32,201 nucleotides of DNA. Origin: Gracilibacteraceae bacterium (GTDB lineage Bacteria > Bacillota > Clostridia > Lutisporales > Lutisporaceae). The stretch is taken from positions 1 to 32,201 of the forward strand of contig JAAYQK010000151.1 in NCBI GenBank assembly GCA_012519325.1, written 5' to 3'. The notes under the pieces were generated by a model, which saw only the letters and a list, made by a program, of their open reading frames with translations, had not been told where the DNA came from and searched no databases. Shown piece by piece: positions 1 through 8,284 of this stretch (its first letter is position 1; the number at the start of each line of letters is the position of its first letter). A program made the position numbers and the translations under genes.

Positions 1-1
1 C

Positions 2-469
2 ACAATTGAACTAGCCAGAAGTATAAAGCACAGAAGCAGTATAATTGTTCTGACCAACTCATTGCCAATTGTCAATGAGCTTTCCAATTCTGATATCAGT
101 CTGCATATCATGGGTGGCAAGGTAAATAAAAGTTTTCTGTCTATGTCCGGAAGCCTGACATTATCCGCTCTTAAGCAGTATTATGTTGACATCGCTTTTA
201 TCGGAGCAGGCGGTGTCACTTTTAGGGATGGTATTTCCGACTTCAATATTGAAGAAGCACAGGTAAGAAAGTTTTCTATAGAACGTGCGAAAAAAACCAT
301 ACTCCTTGCAGATAGCAGCAAATTTGGAATGAATGCATTTGCAATTGTTTGCCCTCTTAACGCTGTTGATGTCATTGTAACGGATTGGAATATTGATCCG
401 GCAGTATTAAATGAATTAAGAGAGCAAAAAATTACAGTCGTAGTTGCCGATAAACCTGATGATGTTTAA
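2..469 (+). CDS. DeoR-family transcriptional regulator, C-terminal sensor domain (5' end outside window)
   Basis: The open frame enters from the left edge, so only about 155 C-terminal residues are seen and the N-terminal helix-turn-helix is missing. The visible part matches the DeoR sugar-phosphate sensor domain. It has the segment VLTNSLPIVNEL, then FIGAGGVTFRDG (the phosphate-binding-like glycine turn), then ADSSKFG and a closing strand ending VVVAD. Family members are usually repressors that release DNA when a phosphorylated sugar binds. A TTG near base 62 could be mistaken for the start, but the frame continues upstream with family-like sequence. The gene converges on the MlrC-type gene. 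Its proximity to an FGGY kinase gene suggests it may control that kinase, which is inference. Confidence 0.88.
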   Translation, partial: TIELARSIKHRSSIIVLTNSLPIVNELSNSDISLHIMGGKVNKSFLSMSGSLTLSALKQYYVDIAFIGAGGVTFRDGISDFNIEEAQVRKFSIERAKKTILLADSSKFGMNAFAIVCPLNAVDVIVTDWNIDPAVLNELREQKITVVVADKPDDV

Positions 470-489
470 ATTTTGCTGCCGCTTCTTAT

Positions 490-552
490 AAAACCAGCCG
501 CTGAATTACAAGTACCTGGACAGTATGTTCGTCTAATTCAGCAGCTGGTTTT
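490..552. terminator. Bidirectional rho-independent terminator between convergent genes
   Basis: Arms of about 18 bases at 490-508 and 534-552 (AAACCAGC...GCTGAATTA and its complement, one mismatch) enclose a 25-base loop. A-rich and T-rich flanks lie on both sides. It sits exactly between the stop of the DeoR-type gene and the stop of the MlrC-type gene, so it can serve both. Confidence 0.75.
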
Positions 553-555
553 ATT

Positions 556-2061
556 CTATAACCGGGAATATGCAATATCGTTTATTTGATATCCTTTCAA
601 ATCAGAAAAAGGGTAAAATGACTTAGGAATCTTCCTATACTTCAAAGACAGCAAGTGCACACTGGCAGCACCCGGTGTGTTCGTATCACAAATTTCCTTG
701 GCAAAAAGCCGGTAAGCTGCTCTGAATGAAGTACAAGCTTTTACTACTACCAATTGATAGAATGTCGGTTCAATACCAAAAGCCCGGTACAGCTGCGGGT
801 CACCATTTCCCATCATATGATGGCATACTACCACATCAATATTCCCGATTGAAAGCACTGCCGTATGTCCTATGTTTCTCACAAGCCCTCGGCCTGCCGG
901 ACCTTCCTGTATAAATACACCTTCATGAAGCGATTTTACATTTGCTTCCACCTTGACAGATTCACTCCCAACGGGATCTTCTGTACCTCCTATTGAAAAG
1001 ACTGCCTTTTTTCCGACACCCAACTGGTGTGCCAACTCTGCTGCAGGAGGATCATCAATTACAATTGCAGTTTTTATACTAAGCTTAGACTCAAGCAGCT
1101 TTTTCAATACATAGGCATTGTCTCCGACGGCACCTGCATTGGTAGAATCAGCAGAATCGACCAGTATAATCGGCCTATTTGATTTATTTTCAGCTGCCAT
1201 TCTGAATACCTCATCCACTGAATACAGCTTGGGATTGAATTCATTTCGCATGTCAAGCAGTCGTTTTGCCATCTCTACTGCATATGGTTCAGCAATCTTA
1301 TAGTCTGAAGCAATTGCCAGTACAACAGATCCACCTTCTGCAACATCCAGCCAGGGTTGCATCTGAAAAATTGAAAAGTCAAACAGCTTTCCTTCCTTTA
1401 CCAAAGACTCGCCGTATGCCATTAGCTCCGAAAACGGGCCTGATATTGTTGTATAGCCGCTAGCCGGCACTATCATTGGAATCATAACTCGCACCATGCG
1501 GGGCTTCTTCTCGCCCAGCAAGTATTCCATACCTAATTTTCCGGCACGGTATCCGGTCTCAAAAAAATCTTTGTGAGGATATGTATGATAGCCGCACACA
1601 ATATCTAGATTTTTTATCATTTTTTCTGTTGCGTTGCCATGAAGGTCACAAGAAGCAGCCATTACAACAGTCTCTCCAACTTCCCTCCTGATTGTTTCTG
1701 AAATAAGTCCGCAGATATCGTCATACTGCGTTGATTGTGTAGCTCCGTGAAAAGAAATAAATATACCGTCTACAGGCAGGTTTTGACGTATGAAAGTCAT
1801 AGTCTCCTGAAGAAATGCATCCACAACTTCTTGTTCCACAGGACCGCCGCTTTGAGCATACATTGAGAGTCCAGGTAATACTTCCGCATTTGCCTCTTTA
1901 ATTGCCTGCAGCATTCCTGCAACTGCGCACGGCTTATCCTTCAGTTCTCTGAGCATTTCTTCACCTCTATAAATTCCGCCCTGCTCATAGTCTTCCATTT
2001 TGGTTGTTACGGGGTTGAATGAATTCGTTTCCTGATTAAACTCGCAAACAACAATTTTCAT
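556..2061 (-). CDS. M81-family (MlrC-type) metalloprotein
   Basis: The 501-residue protein matches the M81/MlrC family over its whole length. That family is named for microcystinase C, but most members have unknown substrates. Visible family marks are NQETNSF near residue 10 (E11), FHGA (H105), DLHGN (D139, H141), and GYHTYPH (H159, H163). The C-terminal part has DVVVCHHMMGNGDPQ and a TPGAAS segment. As I recall the published MlrC metal site, E11, H105, D139, H141 and H163 fall at the equivalent spacing, so a bound divalent metal is likely. GTGAGG lies ten bases before the ATG. A sigma-A promoter is visible 100 bases upstream, so it is probably its own transcription unit. The genomic setting points to a small amide or sugar-derived substrate rather than a cyanobacterial toxin; that is inference. 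Confidence 0.85.
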   Translation of the reverse strand: MKIVVCEFNQETNSFNPVTTKMEDYEQGGIYRGEEMLRELKDKPCAVAGMLQAIKEANAEVLPGLSMYAQSGGPVEQEVVDAFLQETMTFIRQNLPVDGIFISFHGATQSTQYDDICGLISETIRREVGETVVMAASCDLHGNATEKMIKNLDIVCGYHTYPHKDFFETGYRAGKLGMEYLLGEKKPRMVRVMIPMIVPASGYTTISGPFSELMAYGESLVKEGKLFDFSIFQMQPWLDVAEGGSVVLAIASDYKIAEPYAVEMAKRLLDMRNEFNPKLYSVDEVFRMAAENKSNRPIILVDSADSTNAGAVGDNAYVLKKLLESKLSIKTAIVIDDPPAAELAHQLGVGKKAVFSIGGTEDPVGSESVKVEANVKSLHEGVFIQEGPAGRGLVRNIGHTAVLSIGNIDVVVCHHMMGNGDPQLYRAFGIEPTFYQLVVVKACTSFRAAYRLFAKEICDTNTPGAASVHLLSLKYRKIPKSFYPFSDLKGYQINDIAYSRL

Positions 2062-2161
2062 ATACTATCCTCACTTCTATACTAATTTTTGTACCTACTT
2101 TATATCATTATCTTTATTACTTTATTATTACTTGTTTATAACATTGAGTGTTTTTAACATT

Positions 2162-2190
2162 ATTATAAGACTAGAAGCATGATTTGTAAA
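2162..2190 (-). promoter_or_regulatory. Sigma-A promoter of the MlrC-type gene
   Basis: On the minus strand, TTTACA (2185-2190) is followed after exactly 17 bases by a perfect TATAAT (2162-2167). It is about 100 bases ahead of the MlrC-type start codon and just after the terminator of the kinase gene. Confidence 0.7.
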
Positions 2191-2200
2191 GGACTCTAAT

Positions 2201-2232
2201 AAAAAAAAGAAATGAATATTGTCATTCATTCC
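2201..2232 (-). terminator. Rho-independent terminator of the FGGY kinase gene
   Basis: On the minus strand a nine-base stem (GGAATGAAT pairing with ATTCATTTC, one G-T) with a six-base loop is followed by eight T's at 2201-2208. It lies about 50 bases after the kinase stop codon and separates that gene from the MlrC-type gene. Confidence 0.75.
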
Positions 2233-2281
2233 TTTTAGTCAACTATATTAACCTTGATGTATATACGGACCACACAGATTA

Positions 2282-3778
2282 TCAATAAGTACCGTTAATT
2301 TCGTTATATAGATTACTAAGGGACGGATATAAATTCGAATATATATTATATAGCTTGTTATATGTTTCAGCATTCTCTTTATTTGGATTGAATACTTTGG
2401 AGATTTTTACCGTATCATAAATTGCATCATAGTTTTCCAGATAACCAAGCCCTATCATAGCGCAGTAATAGGCACCCATAGCTCCGGTATTGCGAGGATT
2501 TTCCGGGATACATACACGTAACTGCAAGATATCAGCTAAGATCTGCATCCAAACATCGCTGACGGCACCCCCGCCAACAACACGGATGGAATCCAGTTTT
2601 TTACCCGTAAAGGCCTCGTACTTCTCCTTATACTGCCGATGAGTATAGCAGACACTCTCCATAATTGCTCTTACCATATGACGACGATCGTGACTGGATG
2701 TAACATTGAAGAATACGGCTTTCGCATTCTTTGCTGCTAATGGCGGCAGCTCACCATTAAGCCAGTGAGTAGCTACCATATTCATAGAACCTGCTTCAAT
2801 ACTGTTGATTTGTTTATCGACATATTCAAAAATCTCTTCCTTCAAAATGTCCCTCTCAGCTCGGTAAAACTGGTTCAATGCCCAATCAAATGCGAAACAA
2901 CCTGTTTGCAGGGCAAATATGGCACAGTCATGATTAGGGTCAAATATAGAATAAAGCGGGGCAAAATCCGGCATTCGTTCCGGAATAAGACTTATTAACC
3001 AGGATGAAGTACCGAAATAAATATGCACATCACCAGTACGACAGCAGCCGGTACCGACTGTGATTGCAGATAAATCGCCAAATCCTCCGAATACCGGAAT
3101 GCCTGGACGCAATCCCATTTCAAGAGCGGCCTTTTCAGTTGTTCCACCGACCTTTTCAGTCGAGAGCTTTGCTTTTGGGAATTTTTCCCTGTCAGCGTCC
3201 AATCCCGCAGCGGCAATCACTTTGTCATAGTATTCTTGTATTCTTGGGTTAAATGCATGAAAAAAATCATCCGATGGATCTGTTGCTATTTCTCCGGTGG
3301 CTTTCCATTTTAAAAATGTATTGATCCCCATAATAACTTCAGCCTTACTCCAAATTTCCGGCTCGTTCTCTTTAACCCACATCAATCTTGGCCAATATTC
3401 CTGACCTGTCCCTACAAAAAAGCCTGCTTTTTCGTTTAACCTTGAAGCTTGCTCGTTTGCACGGCCATCCATCCAAATAATGCTGTTTCTAAGTATATTC
3501 CCATCCTTATCTATTGGGATAATGTTTTTCCACGGTGCTGCAAAAACAATACCCTTTATATTGCTTGCACTTATCTCGGACTTTTCCATAACACCCTTAG
3601 TAGACGTGCATACGGCTTGCCACAGAACTTCAGGATCCTGTTCCGCCCAACCGGGATGTAATTGTATTAACGGATAATCTCGAGTAAAACTGCAAAGGAC
3701 TTGCCCCTTCAAATTAACTAATACTGCTTTCACTGCAGTTGTTCCAAAATCATAAGCCAAAATATACTCTTCTTGCAT
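2282..3778 (-). CDS. FGGY-family carbohydrate kinase (xylulokinase/gluconokinase-like)
   Basis: The 498-residue protein has the two-domain FGGY kinase layout and should transfer phosphate from ATP to a sugar, polyol or sugar acid in the cytoplasm. Key signs are YDFGTTAVKAVL at 9-20 (first phosphate motif), GWAEQDP near 43, WMDGRA at 102-107, GGFGD with the likely catalytic D235, and GGGAVSDVWMQILADIL near residue 400 (adenosine motif). Length is normal for the family. AGAGGGGTG precedes the ATG, which fits the start. The substrate cannot be read from sequence; it resembles xylulokinases most but lacks a neighbouring isomerase. Neighbours are the MlrC-type gene downstream and a two-component pair upstream. 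The nearby DeoR-type regulator is a plausible controller. Confidence 0.88.
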   Translation of the reverse strand: MQEEYILAYDFGTTAVKAVLVNLKGQVLCSFTRDYPLIQLHPGWAEQDPEVLWQAVCTSTKGVMEKSEISASNIKGIVFAAPWKNIIPIDKDGNILRNSIIWMDGRANEQASRLNEKAGFFVGTGQEYWPRLMWVKENEPEIWSKAEVIMGINTFLKWKATGEIATDPSDDFFHAFNPRIQEYYDKVIAAAGLDADREKFPKAKLSTEKVGGTTEKAALEMGLRPGIPVFGGFGDLSAITVGTGCCRTGDVHIYFGTSSWLISLIPERMPDFAPLYSIFDPNHDCAIFALQTGCFAFDWALNQFYRAERDILKEEIFEYVDKQINSIEAGSMNMVATHWLNGELPPLAAKNAKAVFFNVTSSHDRRHMVRAIMESVCYTHRQYKEKYEAFTGKKLDSIRVVGGGAVSDVWMQILADILQLRVCIPENPRNTGAMGAYYCAMIGLGYLENYDAIYDTVKISKVFNPNKENAETYNKLYNIYSNLYPSLSNLYNEINGTY

Positions 3779-3870
3779 TTATGACACCCCTCTATTATTA
3801 TATTATTTCAATTATTGTTCCATATATAGCAGATAATTAAGCATATAATAAATTACAACTTCTTGACAAT

Positions 3871-3879
3871 ATTATACCA
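3871..3879 (-). promoter_or_regulatory. Probable extended -10 promoter of the FGGY kinase gene
   Basis: The minus strand reads TGGTATAAT, a perfect -10 with the TG extension. The -35 position (ATAGAA, 17 bases away) is poor, which suits an extended -10 promoter or one needing help from a regulator. It is about 95 bases before the kinase start codon. Confidence 0.5.
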
Positions 3880-3923
3880 TATTTATTATCATATTCTATG
3901 CTTTTTAAAAAAACTCCTCTTTA

Positions 3924-4649
3924 TTAATATCCTCCCATAAACATAAGCAAAAAAGATGGTTTTGCCGGTGGTGCTTCCGGAATAAAATAAGGACACCATG
4001 TATGGTGTCCCCAGTTTTCCACGAGTCCCATGCGGGCTGCATAAGCTATAACCTGAGCCCTGTTTTCAAGATGCAGCTGCTCCAAAATTCTCGCCATATG
4101 GTACTTAACTGTCCTTTCAGTGAGTCCCAGTGCTTCACCTACATCCTTGTAGGTTACCCCTTTTGCCACCATTTCCAATACTTCCAATTGCCTCTTTGTG
4201 AGTTTTTTATCTTCAGAAACATCCGGTTCATAGTTCCTGAATTCCTTTAAAACCTTGTCAGCAAGCTCGGGAGAAAAGGTCGCTTCACCTTTTTCCAGAT
4301 CTGTCAGCATATCCACAAGCTCTTTTGCATTGGTATTCTTCAGCAGGTATCCCGAGGCACCGCATTTCACGGCATTAAAAAGATCTTCGTCCTCTTCCGA
4401 GGTAGTCAGCATCACTACCTTTATATCCGGCATTTCTGACTTTATCAGCTTTAATGCGTCCAACCCGCTGAGCCCAGTCATCTTTATATCCATTAATATT
4501 ATGTCAGGCTTTAATACCCTGGCTTTTTCAAGTGCCTCTCTCCCATTGCCTGCCATACCGGCAACCTCTATTCCGTAAGTTCCGAGCAAATATTGAAGGC
4601 CCTCTAAAAATATCATATGATCATCCACCAGCATCAATCTCATTTCCAT
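3924..4649 (-). CDS. NarL/LuxR-type response regulator with unusual C-terminal tail
   Basis: A receiver domain is followed by a LuxR-type helix-turn-helix. The receiver has acidic pair VDDH at 8-11, phosphorylation site ILMD (D54 from this start), MLTTSEE, and the conserved lysine in YLLK. The DNA-binding part runs from LTKRQLEVLEMVAKG through TERTVKYHMARILEQL. I place the start at 4649, preceded by AGAGGGGGA at good spacing, rather than at an in-frame ATG 18 bases earlier. The start sits immediately after the stop of the partner kinase frame. Family members normally end close to the final helix (about GLVE). Here about 29 further residues follow, encoded across a terminator-like hairpin, so the stop codon may have been lost. 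It should be phosphorylated by the adjacent sensor kinase, which is broken as sequenced. Confidence 0.88.
   Translation of the reverse strand: MEMRLMLVDDHMIFLEGLQYLLGTYGIEVAGMAGNGREALEKARVLKPDIILMDIKMTGLSGLDALKLIKSEMPDIKVVMLTTSEEDEDLFNAVKCGASGYLLKNTNAKELVDMLTDLEKGEATFSPELADKVLKEFRNYEPDVSEDKKLTKRQLEVLEMVAKGVTYKDVGEALGLTERTVKYHMARILEQLHLENRAQVIAYAARMGLVENWGHHTWCPYFIPEAPPAKPSFLLMFMGGY
3981..4010 (-). terminator. Terminator-like hairpin inside the 3' end of the response regulator frame
   Basis: The minus strand has GGACACCA, a four-base loop, and the exact complement TGGTGTCC, followed by a T-rich run (TTATTTTATT). It looks like an intrinsic terminator but lies about 60 bases before the present stop codon of the regulator. 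Confidence 0.5.
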
Positions 4650-4650
4650 C

Positions 4651-6191
4651 TTATTCCCCCTCTCCATTCAAAGGAACAATCAAAAAAATACGGCAGCCTT
4701 TCTCCTGTGCGGATTTTATATTAAACTTTGCAGATATTTCCGATGCACGTTCCCTCATAATATTTAGCCCGTATCTGTTTGTCAAATTAGTCTCAATATC
4801 AAAGCCCTTCCCGTCATCCTCCACAGTAACACATAACTGTTCCTTTGATATTTTAAATCCAATATATAATTATCAGCTTCCGAATGCTTCCTTATATTAT
4901 TCAGGGCTTCCCTTACAATATTCAATGTATTGATTCGAATATCCGGTCTCAGTCCATCTCCTGTAAATCCGGAGGGAATATCCAATTTTACCTTTAGCCC
5001 TGATTGCTCCTCAAAGCTATTAATATCCTTAAGCAATCCCCCCATGAAATCCTTCCTCAATGCTTCCGTGTTCCTTATGCTCCGGATATATTCCCTTATA
5101 TCATTGTGTGCTTCCTGAGAAACATTAACCAACTTGTCCAGCTTTTGAGATACTATGTCAATACCTGCATTCGCAAGCTCCTTTCTTATTCCCTGAGCTT
5201 GAAGGTTAATGAATCCCAGCACCTGCCCCAGGTCGTCATGTAAATCCCTGGCAAGCCGTTCCCTCTCCTCTGTGACTGCAAGTTTCCACTGCTGCTCCAT
5301 ATATCGCTGCTGTTCCTGCTTTTTCTCTGTAATATCATATACCACAATAAGTCTCCCGGAAGGTATACCTCTATTGTCATTAAGGGCAAAAAGGGACGCC
5401 TCATAAATCATTGGCATTCCATCCTTATGAATAACAAATTCGCAATGGGTTATATCTCCTTCTGTGCAAGCTTTTAAAAGCGCAGGTACTTTTTCGCTCA
5501 CTTCTTCAACCTTTACATCGTCAAAATTTCGAATATAATAACCTGTAATTTTTCTGAAAGCCGGATTCATGTCCAACACCCTATTCTGCATATCCAATAC
5601 CATGATCCCAGCATCCATATTCTCAATAACCGCAGCCCGTGCCACGGGAACAAGATCAAAAAGCTTGTACCTGAAAATTCCCAAAGCAATAATGATACCT
5701 GCCGGTCCGAAAAAAATAGGGGTAATATCAAATCGCTTCACCGGCCAAGCCCCGAAATATATAAAACATTCGGAATTACAAAAAGGGTCATTCCGACTAA
5801 CAATGACACTGCCTGCTTCCTGTAAACCGTATTCTGAAAAAATACTGTCCTTATCAGAAGTATCCATGCCAGTATATTCAGAGAATGTGAATATAAGGCA
5901 CGGATATAAAAAGCAGGTCCATATTTTTTATCAATAACCGGAAAGGAACCGCTGTAATCCATGTGCATATCATATCTTATCAATCCGTGCAGTCCATCTG
6001 TCCACACAAGAATCAAAATGATTGTCGGAATAACCGCAATCCACATTATTTTTCTGCACAAACATACTGAGTATAAAGCTTAAGGCGCCCTTTGAATTTC
6101 TCCGCTTCAGAATTACATATATCCCAAGGGACAATGAAATAAATGCAGAAACAACAAGGGGCCATATATATGGTATGCATTGTATCTGCAT
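4651..6191 (-). pseudogene. Sensor histidine kinase (7TM-PAS-HisKA_3-HATPase), broken by frameshifts and a deletion
   Basis: Three minus-strand frames together spell one kinase. It starts at 6191 behind GAGGTG with MQIQCIPYIWPLVVSAFISL. It then jumps near 6055-6065 into another frame beginning RKIMWIAVIPTIIL. Compared with this 7TM kinase family about 50 residues of membrane region are missing there. Near 5741-5746 a missing C shifts the frame between SGLG and PVKRFDIT. The third part carries a PAS domain (VLDMQNRVLDMNPAFRKITG) and the HisKA_3 phospho-acceptor RDLHDDLGQ. At 4844-4846 a missing A throws the ATPase part into yet another frame, where VEDDGKGFD and RYGLNIMRERA can be read up to the stop at 4651. 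As sequenced it cannot make a working kinase. Either it is a pseudogene or the assembly has indels. The adjoining response regulator is the natural partner. Confidence 0.82.
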
Positions 6192-6225
6192 TACATTTCA
6201 CCTCATAACTCGGTTCTATTCTCTA

Positions 6226-6254
6226 ATTATCTACTTTTTACCGTAACAAATCAA
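6226..6254 (-). promoter_or_regulatory. Sigma-A promoter of the kinase/response-regulator pair
   Basis: On the minus strand TTGATT (6249-6254) is followed after 17 bases by GATAAT (6226-6231), about 35 bases ahead of the kinase start codon. The two-component pair can thus be transcribed separately from the hydratase gene. Confidence 0.6.
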
Positions 6255-6272
6255 GTTTTTCATTATCTCTAC

Positions 6273-7061
6273 CTACACAAATTTTAGCGATACCTCTCCA
6301 AGCTCCGAGAATACTACATTGAAGTCATCTCCTGCTTCTCCGGCAAGTGCGGATGCCAGAGAACCGGATAGAACTACTTCTCCTTTTTTGAGTGTTACTC
6401 CATACTCCCACAGCTTATTTACAAGCCATGCCACAGAAATGGCAGGATCTCCAAGTACATCGGCACCAACTCCGGATAATATCTTTTCCCCATTTTTATA
6501 TAAAACCATTGATACGGTTTTTAGATCGATGCCATTGGGATCGACCTTTTTATTCCCCATTACATACATTGAAGAAGATGCATTATCGGCAATGGTATCT
6601 ACAATATTTATTTCCCAGTCCTTAATTCTGCTGTCCACCACCTCAATTGAGGCTGATACATACTCTGTGGCTTCCATAACATCTTTTGCGGTTACATTAG
6701 GTCCATGCATATCCTTTTTAAGTACAAAGGCAATTTCCCCCTCAACCTTTGGACTAATACACTTTCTTCTCTTCAATGTACCGTCTTTTACTTCCATAAA
6801 ATCAAACAACTCTCCGTAATCCGGCTGATCCACCCCAATAAATTGCTGCATTGCAAGGGATGTAAGTCCAATTTTCTTACCTGTTATCTTATAGCCTGAA
6901 GCTAAAAGACCATTATTATTTATTAGCTGTATTTCATAAGCATCCTTTATCCCAAATTCCGGATATGTTTTTGATATAGGGTTGATAGGAATACATGTCT
7001 CTTGAGCTTCCTTTAAAGCTGATGCGACCTTCCGATACAGGCTGTCTTTGTTTTTCTCCAT
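6273..7061 (-). CDS. 2-keto-4-pentenoate hydratase / 2-oxohept-3-enedioate hydratase family protein
   Basis: This is a MhpD/HpaH-type hydratase of the fumarylacetoacetase-like fold, which adds water to an unsaturated 2-oxo acid using a divalent metal. Supporting motifs are GKKIGLTSLAMQQFIGVDQP, DYGELFDFM, the metal-binding KVEGEIAF with a later IEVVDSRI, and DNASSS. The length, about 262 residues, is typical. I favour the ATG at 7061, because AAGGGA is nine bases before it, whereas an in-frame ATG at 7070 directly abuts that site. The gene follows the HpcH/HpaI-type aldolase by a few bases, so the two form an operon. In aerobes these two reactions finish homoprotocatechuate breakdown. No ring-cleavage gene is visible here, so the true substrate is unknown. 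Confidence 0.87.
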   Translation of the reverse strand: MEKNKDSLYRKVASALKEAQETCIPINPISKTYPEFGIKDAYEIQLINNNGLLASGYKITGKKIGLTSLAMQQFIGVDQPDYGELFDFMEVKDGTLKRRKCISPKVEGEIAFVLKKDMHGPNVTAKDVMEATEYVSASIEVVDSRIKDWEINIVDTIADNASSSMYVMGNKKVDPNGIDLKTVSMVLYKNGEKILSGVGADVLGDPAISVAWLVNKLWEYGVTLKKGEVVLSGSLASALAGEAGDDFNVVFSELGEVSLKFV

Positions 7062-7075
7062 CTTTATCATTCCCT

Positions 7076-7849
7076 TCAGGCTTTGATCTGTCTGACACAG
7101 TCCCTTAAGGCACTAACTAAAATATTGGTATCAAGGCTATATGCTATGCCATTAAAGCCGTCCTTTATATATTTCCTTGAAGCTTCCACTGATCCGCTGA
7201 ATATAAATATGAATTTTCCGGCAGCCTTGCAGACATTCAGTATCCTGTCGATCGATTCCGTAAAAACGGGATTCCTGAACTGTGCAGGTATCCCCAAGGC
7301 TATGGATAAATCGTAAGGGCCAATGAATATACCATCCACTCCTTCAATGGATACAATCTCCTCAATGTTATCCAGGCATCCCTTTGTCTCACACTGGGGT
7401 ATAATCATCGTCTCATTATTGGACATCTCAAAATAATCATTAATATCCGATGCAGCATGTTCAACAAATCCATATCCCCCGCACCTTGTGGGAGCAAAGC
7501 CCCGGCGGCCGACGGGATAATACTTGCCATACTCCACCAGCTTTTTTACCTGCTCCACTGTTTCTATGTTGGGAATAATCAGGCCCTTTGCTCCTACATC
7601 AAGCATCTTCAGTACAGAGGAACGTGTGTGGTCCTTTACCCGCACAAAGGGTTCAATTCCCCTCAGTTCCGCTGCACGTATAAAATCCATGGCGCTCTCC
7701 ACATCAAAGGGGCCGTGCTCTGTGTCGATTATAAGAAAATCCATCCCGGAAAGGCCTATGCACTCTACGGCAGTGGCATCACCCAATTCAAAGAATGTAC
7801 CGATAACAGGCAGCCCTTTTTCCATTTTCCTTTTTATTTCGTTTTTCAT
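7076..7849 (-). CDS. HpcH/HpaI-family class II aldolase
   Basis: The 257-residue protein matches class II pyruvate aldolases that cleave 4-hydroxy-2-oxo acids into pyruvate (or a related oxo acid) and an aldehyde. Visible key residues agree with the family: H45 in IDTEHGP (catalytic base), R70 in PFVRV (binds the oxo acid), E154 in PQCET and D180 in GPYDLS (metal ligands). GAGGAG stands before the ATG. It is the first gene of a two-gene unit with the hydratase. Members of this family also act on sugar-derived acids such as 2-keto-3-deoxy-rhamnonate, which would suit an anaerobe with a nearby sugar kinase; this is inference. Confidence 0.9.
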   Translation of the reverse strand: MKNEIKRKMEKGLPVIGTFFELGDATAVECIGLSGMDFLIIDTEHGPFDVESAMDFIRAAELRGIEPFVRVKDHTRSSVLKMLDVGAKGLIIPNIETVEQVKKLVEYGKYYPVGRRGFAPTRCGGYGFVEHAASDINDYFEMSNNETMIIPQCETKGCLDNIEEIVSIEGVDGIFIGPYDLSIALGIPAQFRNPVFTESIDRILNVCKAAGKFIFIFSGSVEASRKYIKDGFNGIAYSLDTNILVSALRDCVRQIKA

Positions 7850-8036
7850 TACTTTTCTCCTCGCTATCTGATAATTTTCTAAGATAGAATCTATACTCCA
7901 TTGATTGAAATATTTAACATACCTGTTTCAATTAGCTTAATACATATCTTTAAATATTTTCTCTATATAATAATACATTGAAAACATGTAGAAATTCAAC
8001 TGTCAATCTTCTTTTATTTTTCGAATAAAAAAGAAG
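7850..8036. other. Intergenic leader of the aldolase operon, left part of an 880-bp gene-poor stretch
   Basis: Very AT-rich. It holds the aldolase ribosome binding site, an inverted repeat ATTGAAA (7904-7910) / TTTCAAT (7926-7932) that could be an operator, and a hairpin of A/T-rich arms (about 8009-8037) abutting the left end of the IS remnant. No clear sigma-A promoter or coding frame was recognised here. Confidence 0.5.
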
Positions 8037-8086
8037 GGGAGTATGGTAAAATTTCGGACAGGATGGTAAGACGGAGGTAAAAAGAG

Positions 8087-8195
8087 ATGTCCGGAATCAG
8101 GGCGAAATATGATGAAGAATTCAAGAAAAACGCGGTATTCGACGCTTGAAGAAGAAATAAAAGCACTAAAGAGAGTATGCTGCACGGAGTATTGA
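8087..8195 (+). pseudogene. IS3-family transposase OrfA remnant
   Basis: Frame one (8087-8149) starts behind a good GGAGG and reads MSGIRAKYDEEFKKNAV, the usual N-terminus of an IS3-type OrfA. It then stops. In another frame (8133-8195) the sequence continues as RYSTLEEEIKALKR, which resembles the end of such a protein. The middle helix-turn-helix region is missing, so an internal deletion with frameshift has occurred. Confidence 0.65.
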
Positions 8196-8284
8196 TATAA
8201 AGGGCAAGTCGGTCGCATGAGGCAACTATGGGGTATGTCCAACTGTGGTTGGCCAACCCCTGTATCTATTATACTTAAAGTGCG

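Noticed and set aside
556-2061. Microcystin degradation as the role of the MlrC-type gene
   Set aside because: No mlrA, mlrB or mlrD-type neighbour is present, and family membership alone does not support this substrate.
8003-8256. Two overlapping 79-80-codon minus-strand frames
   Set aside because: They are antisense to the transposase remnant and resemble no protein; they arise by chance in the decayed element.
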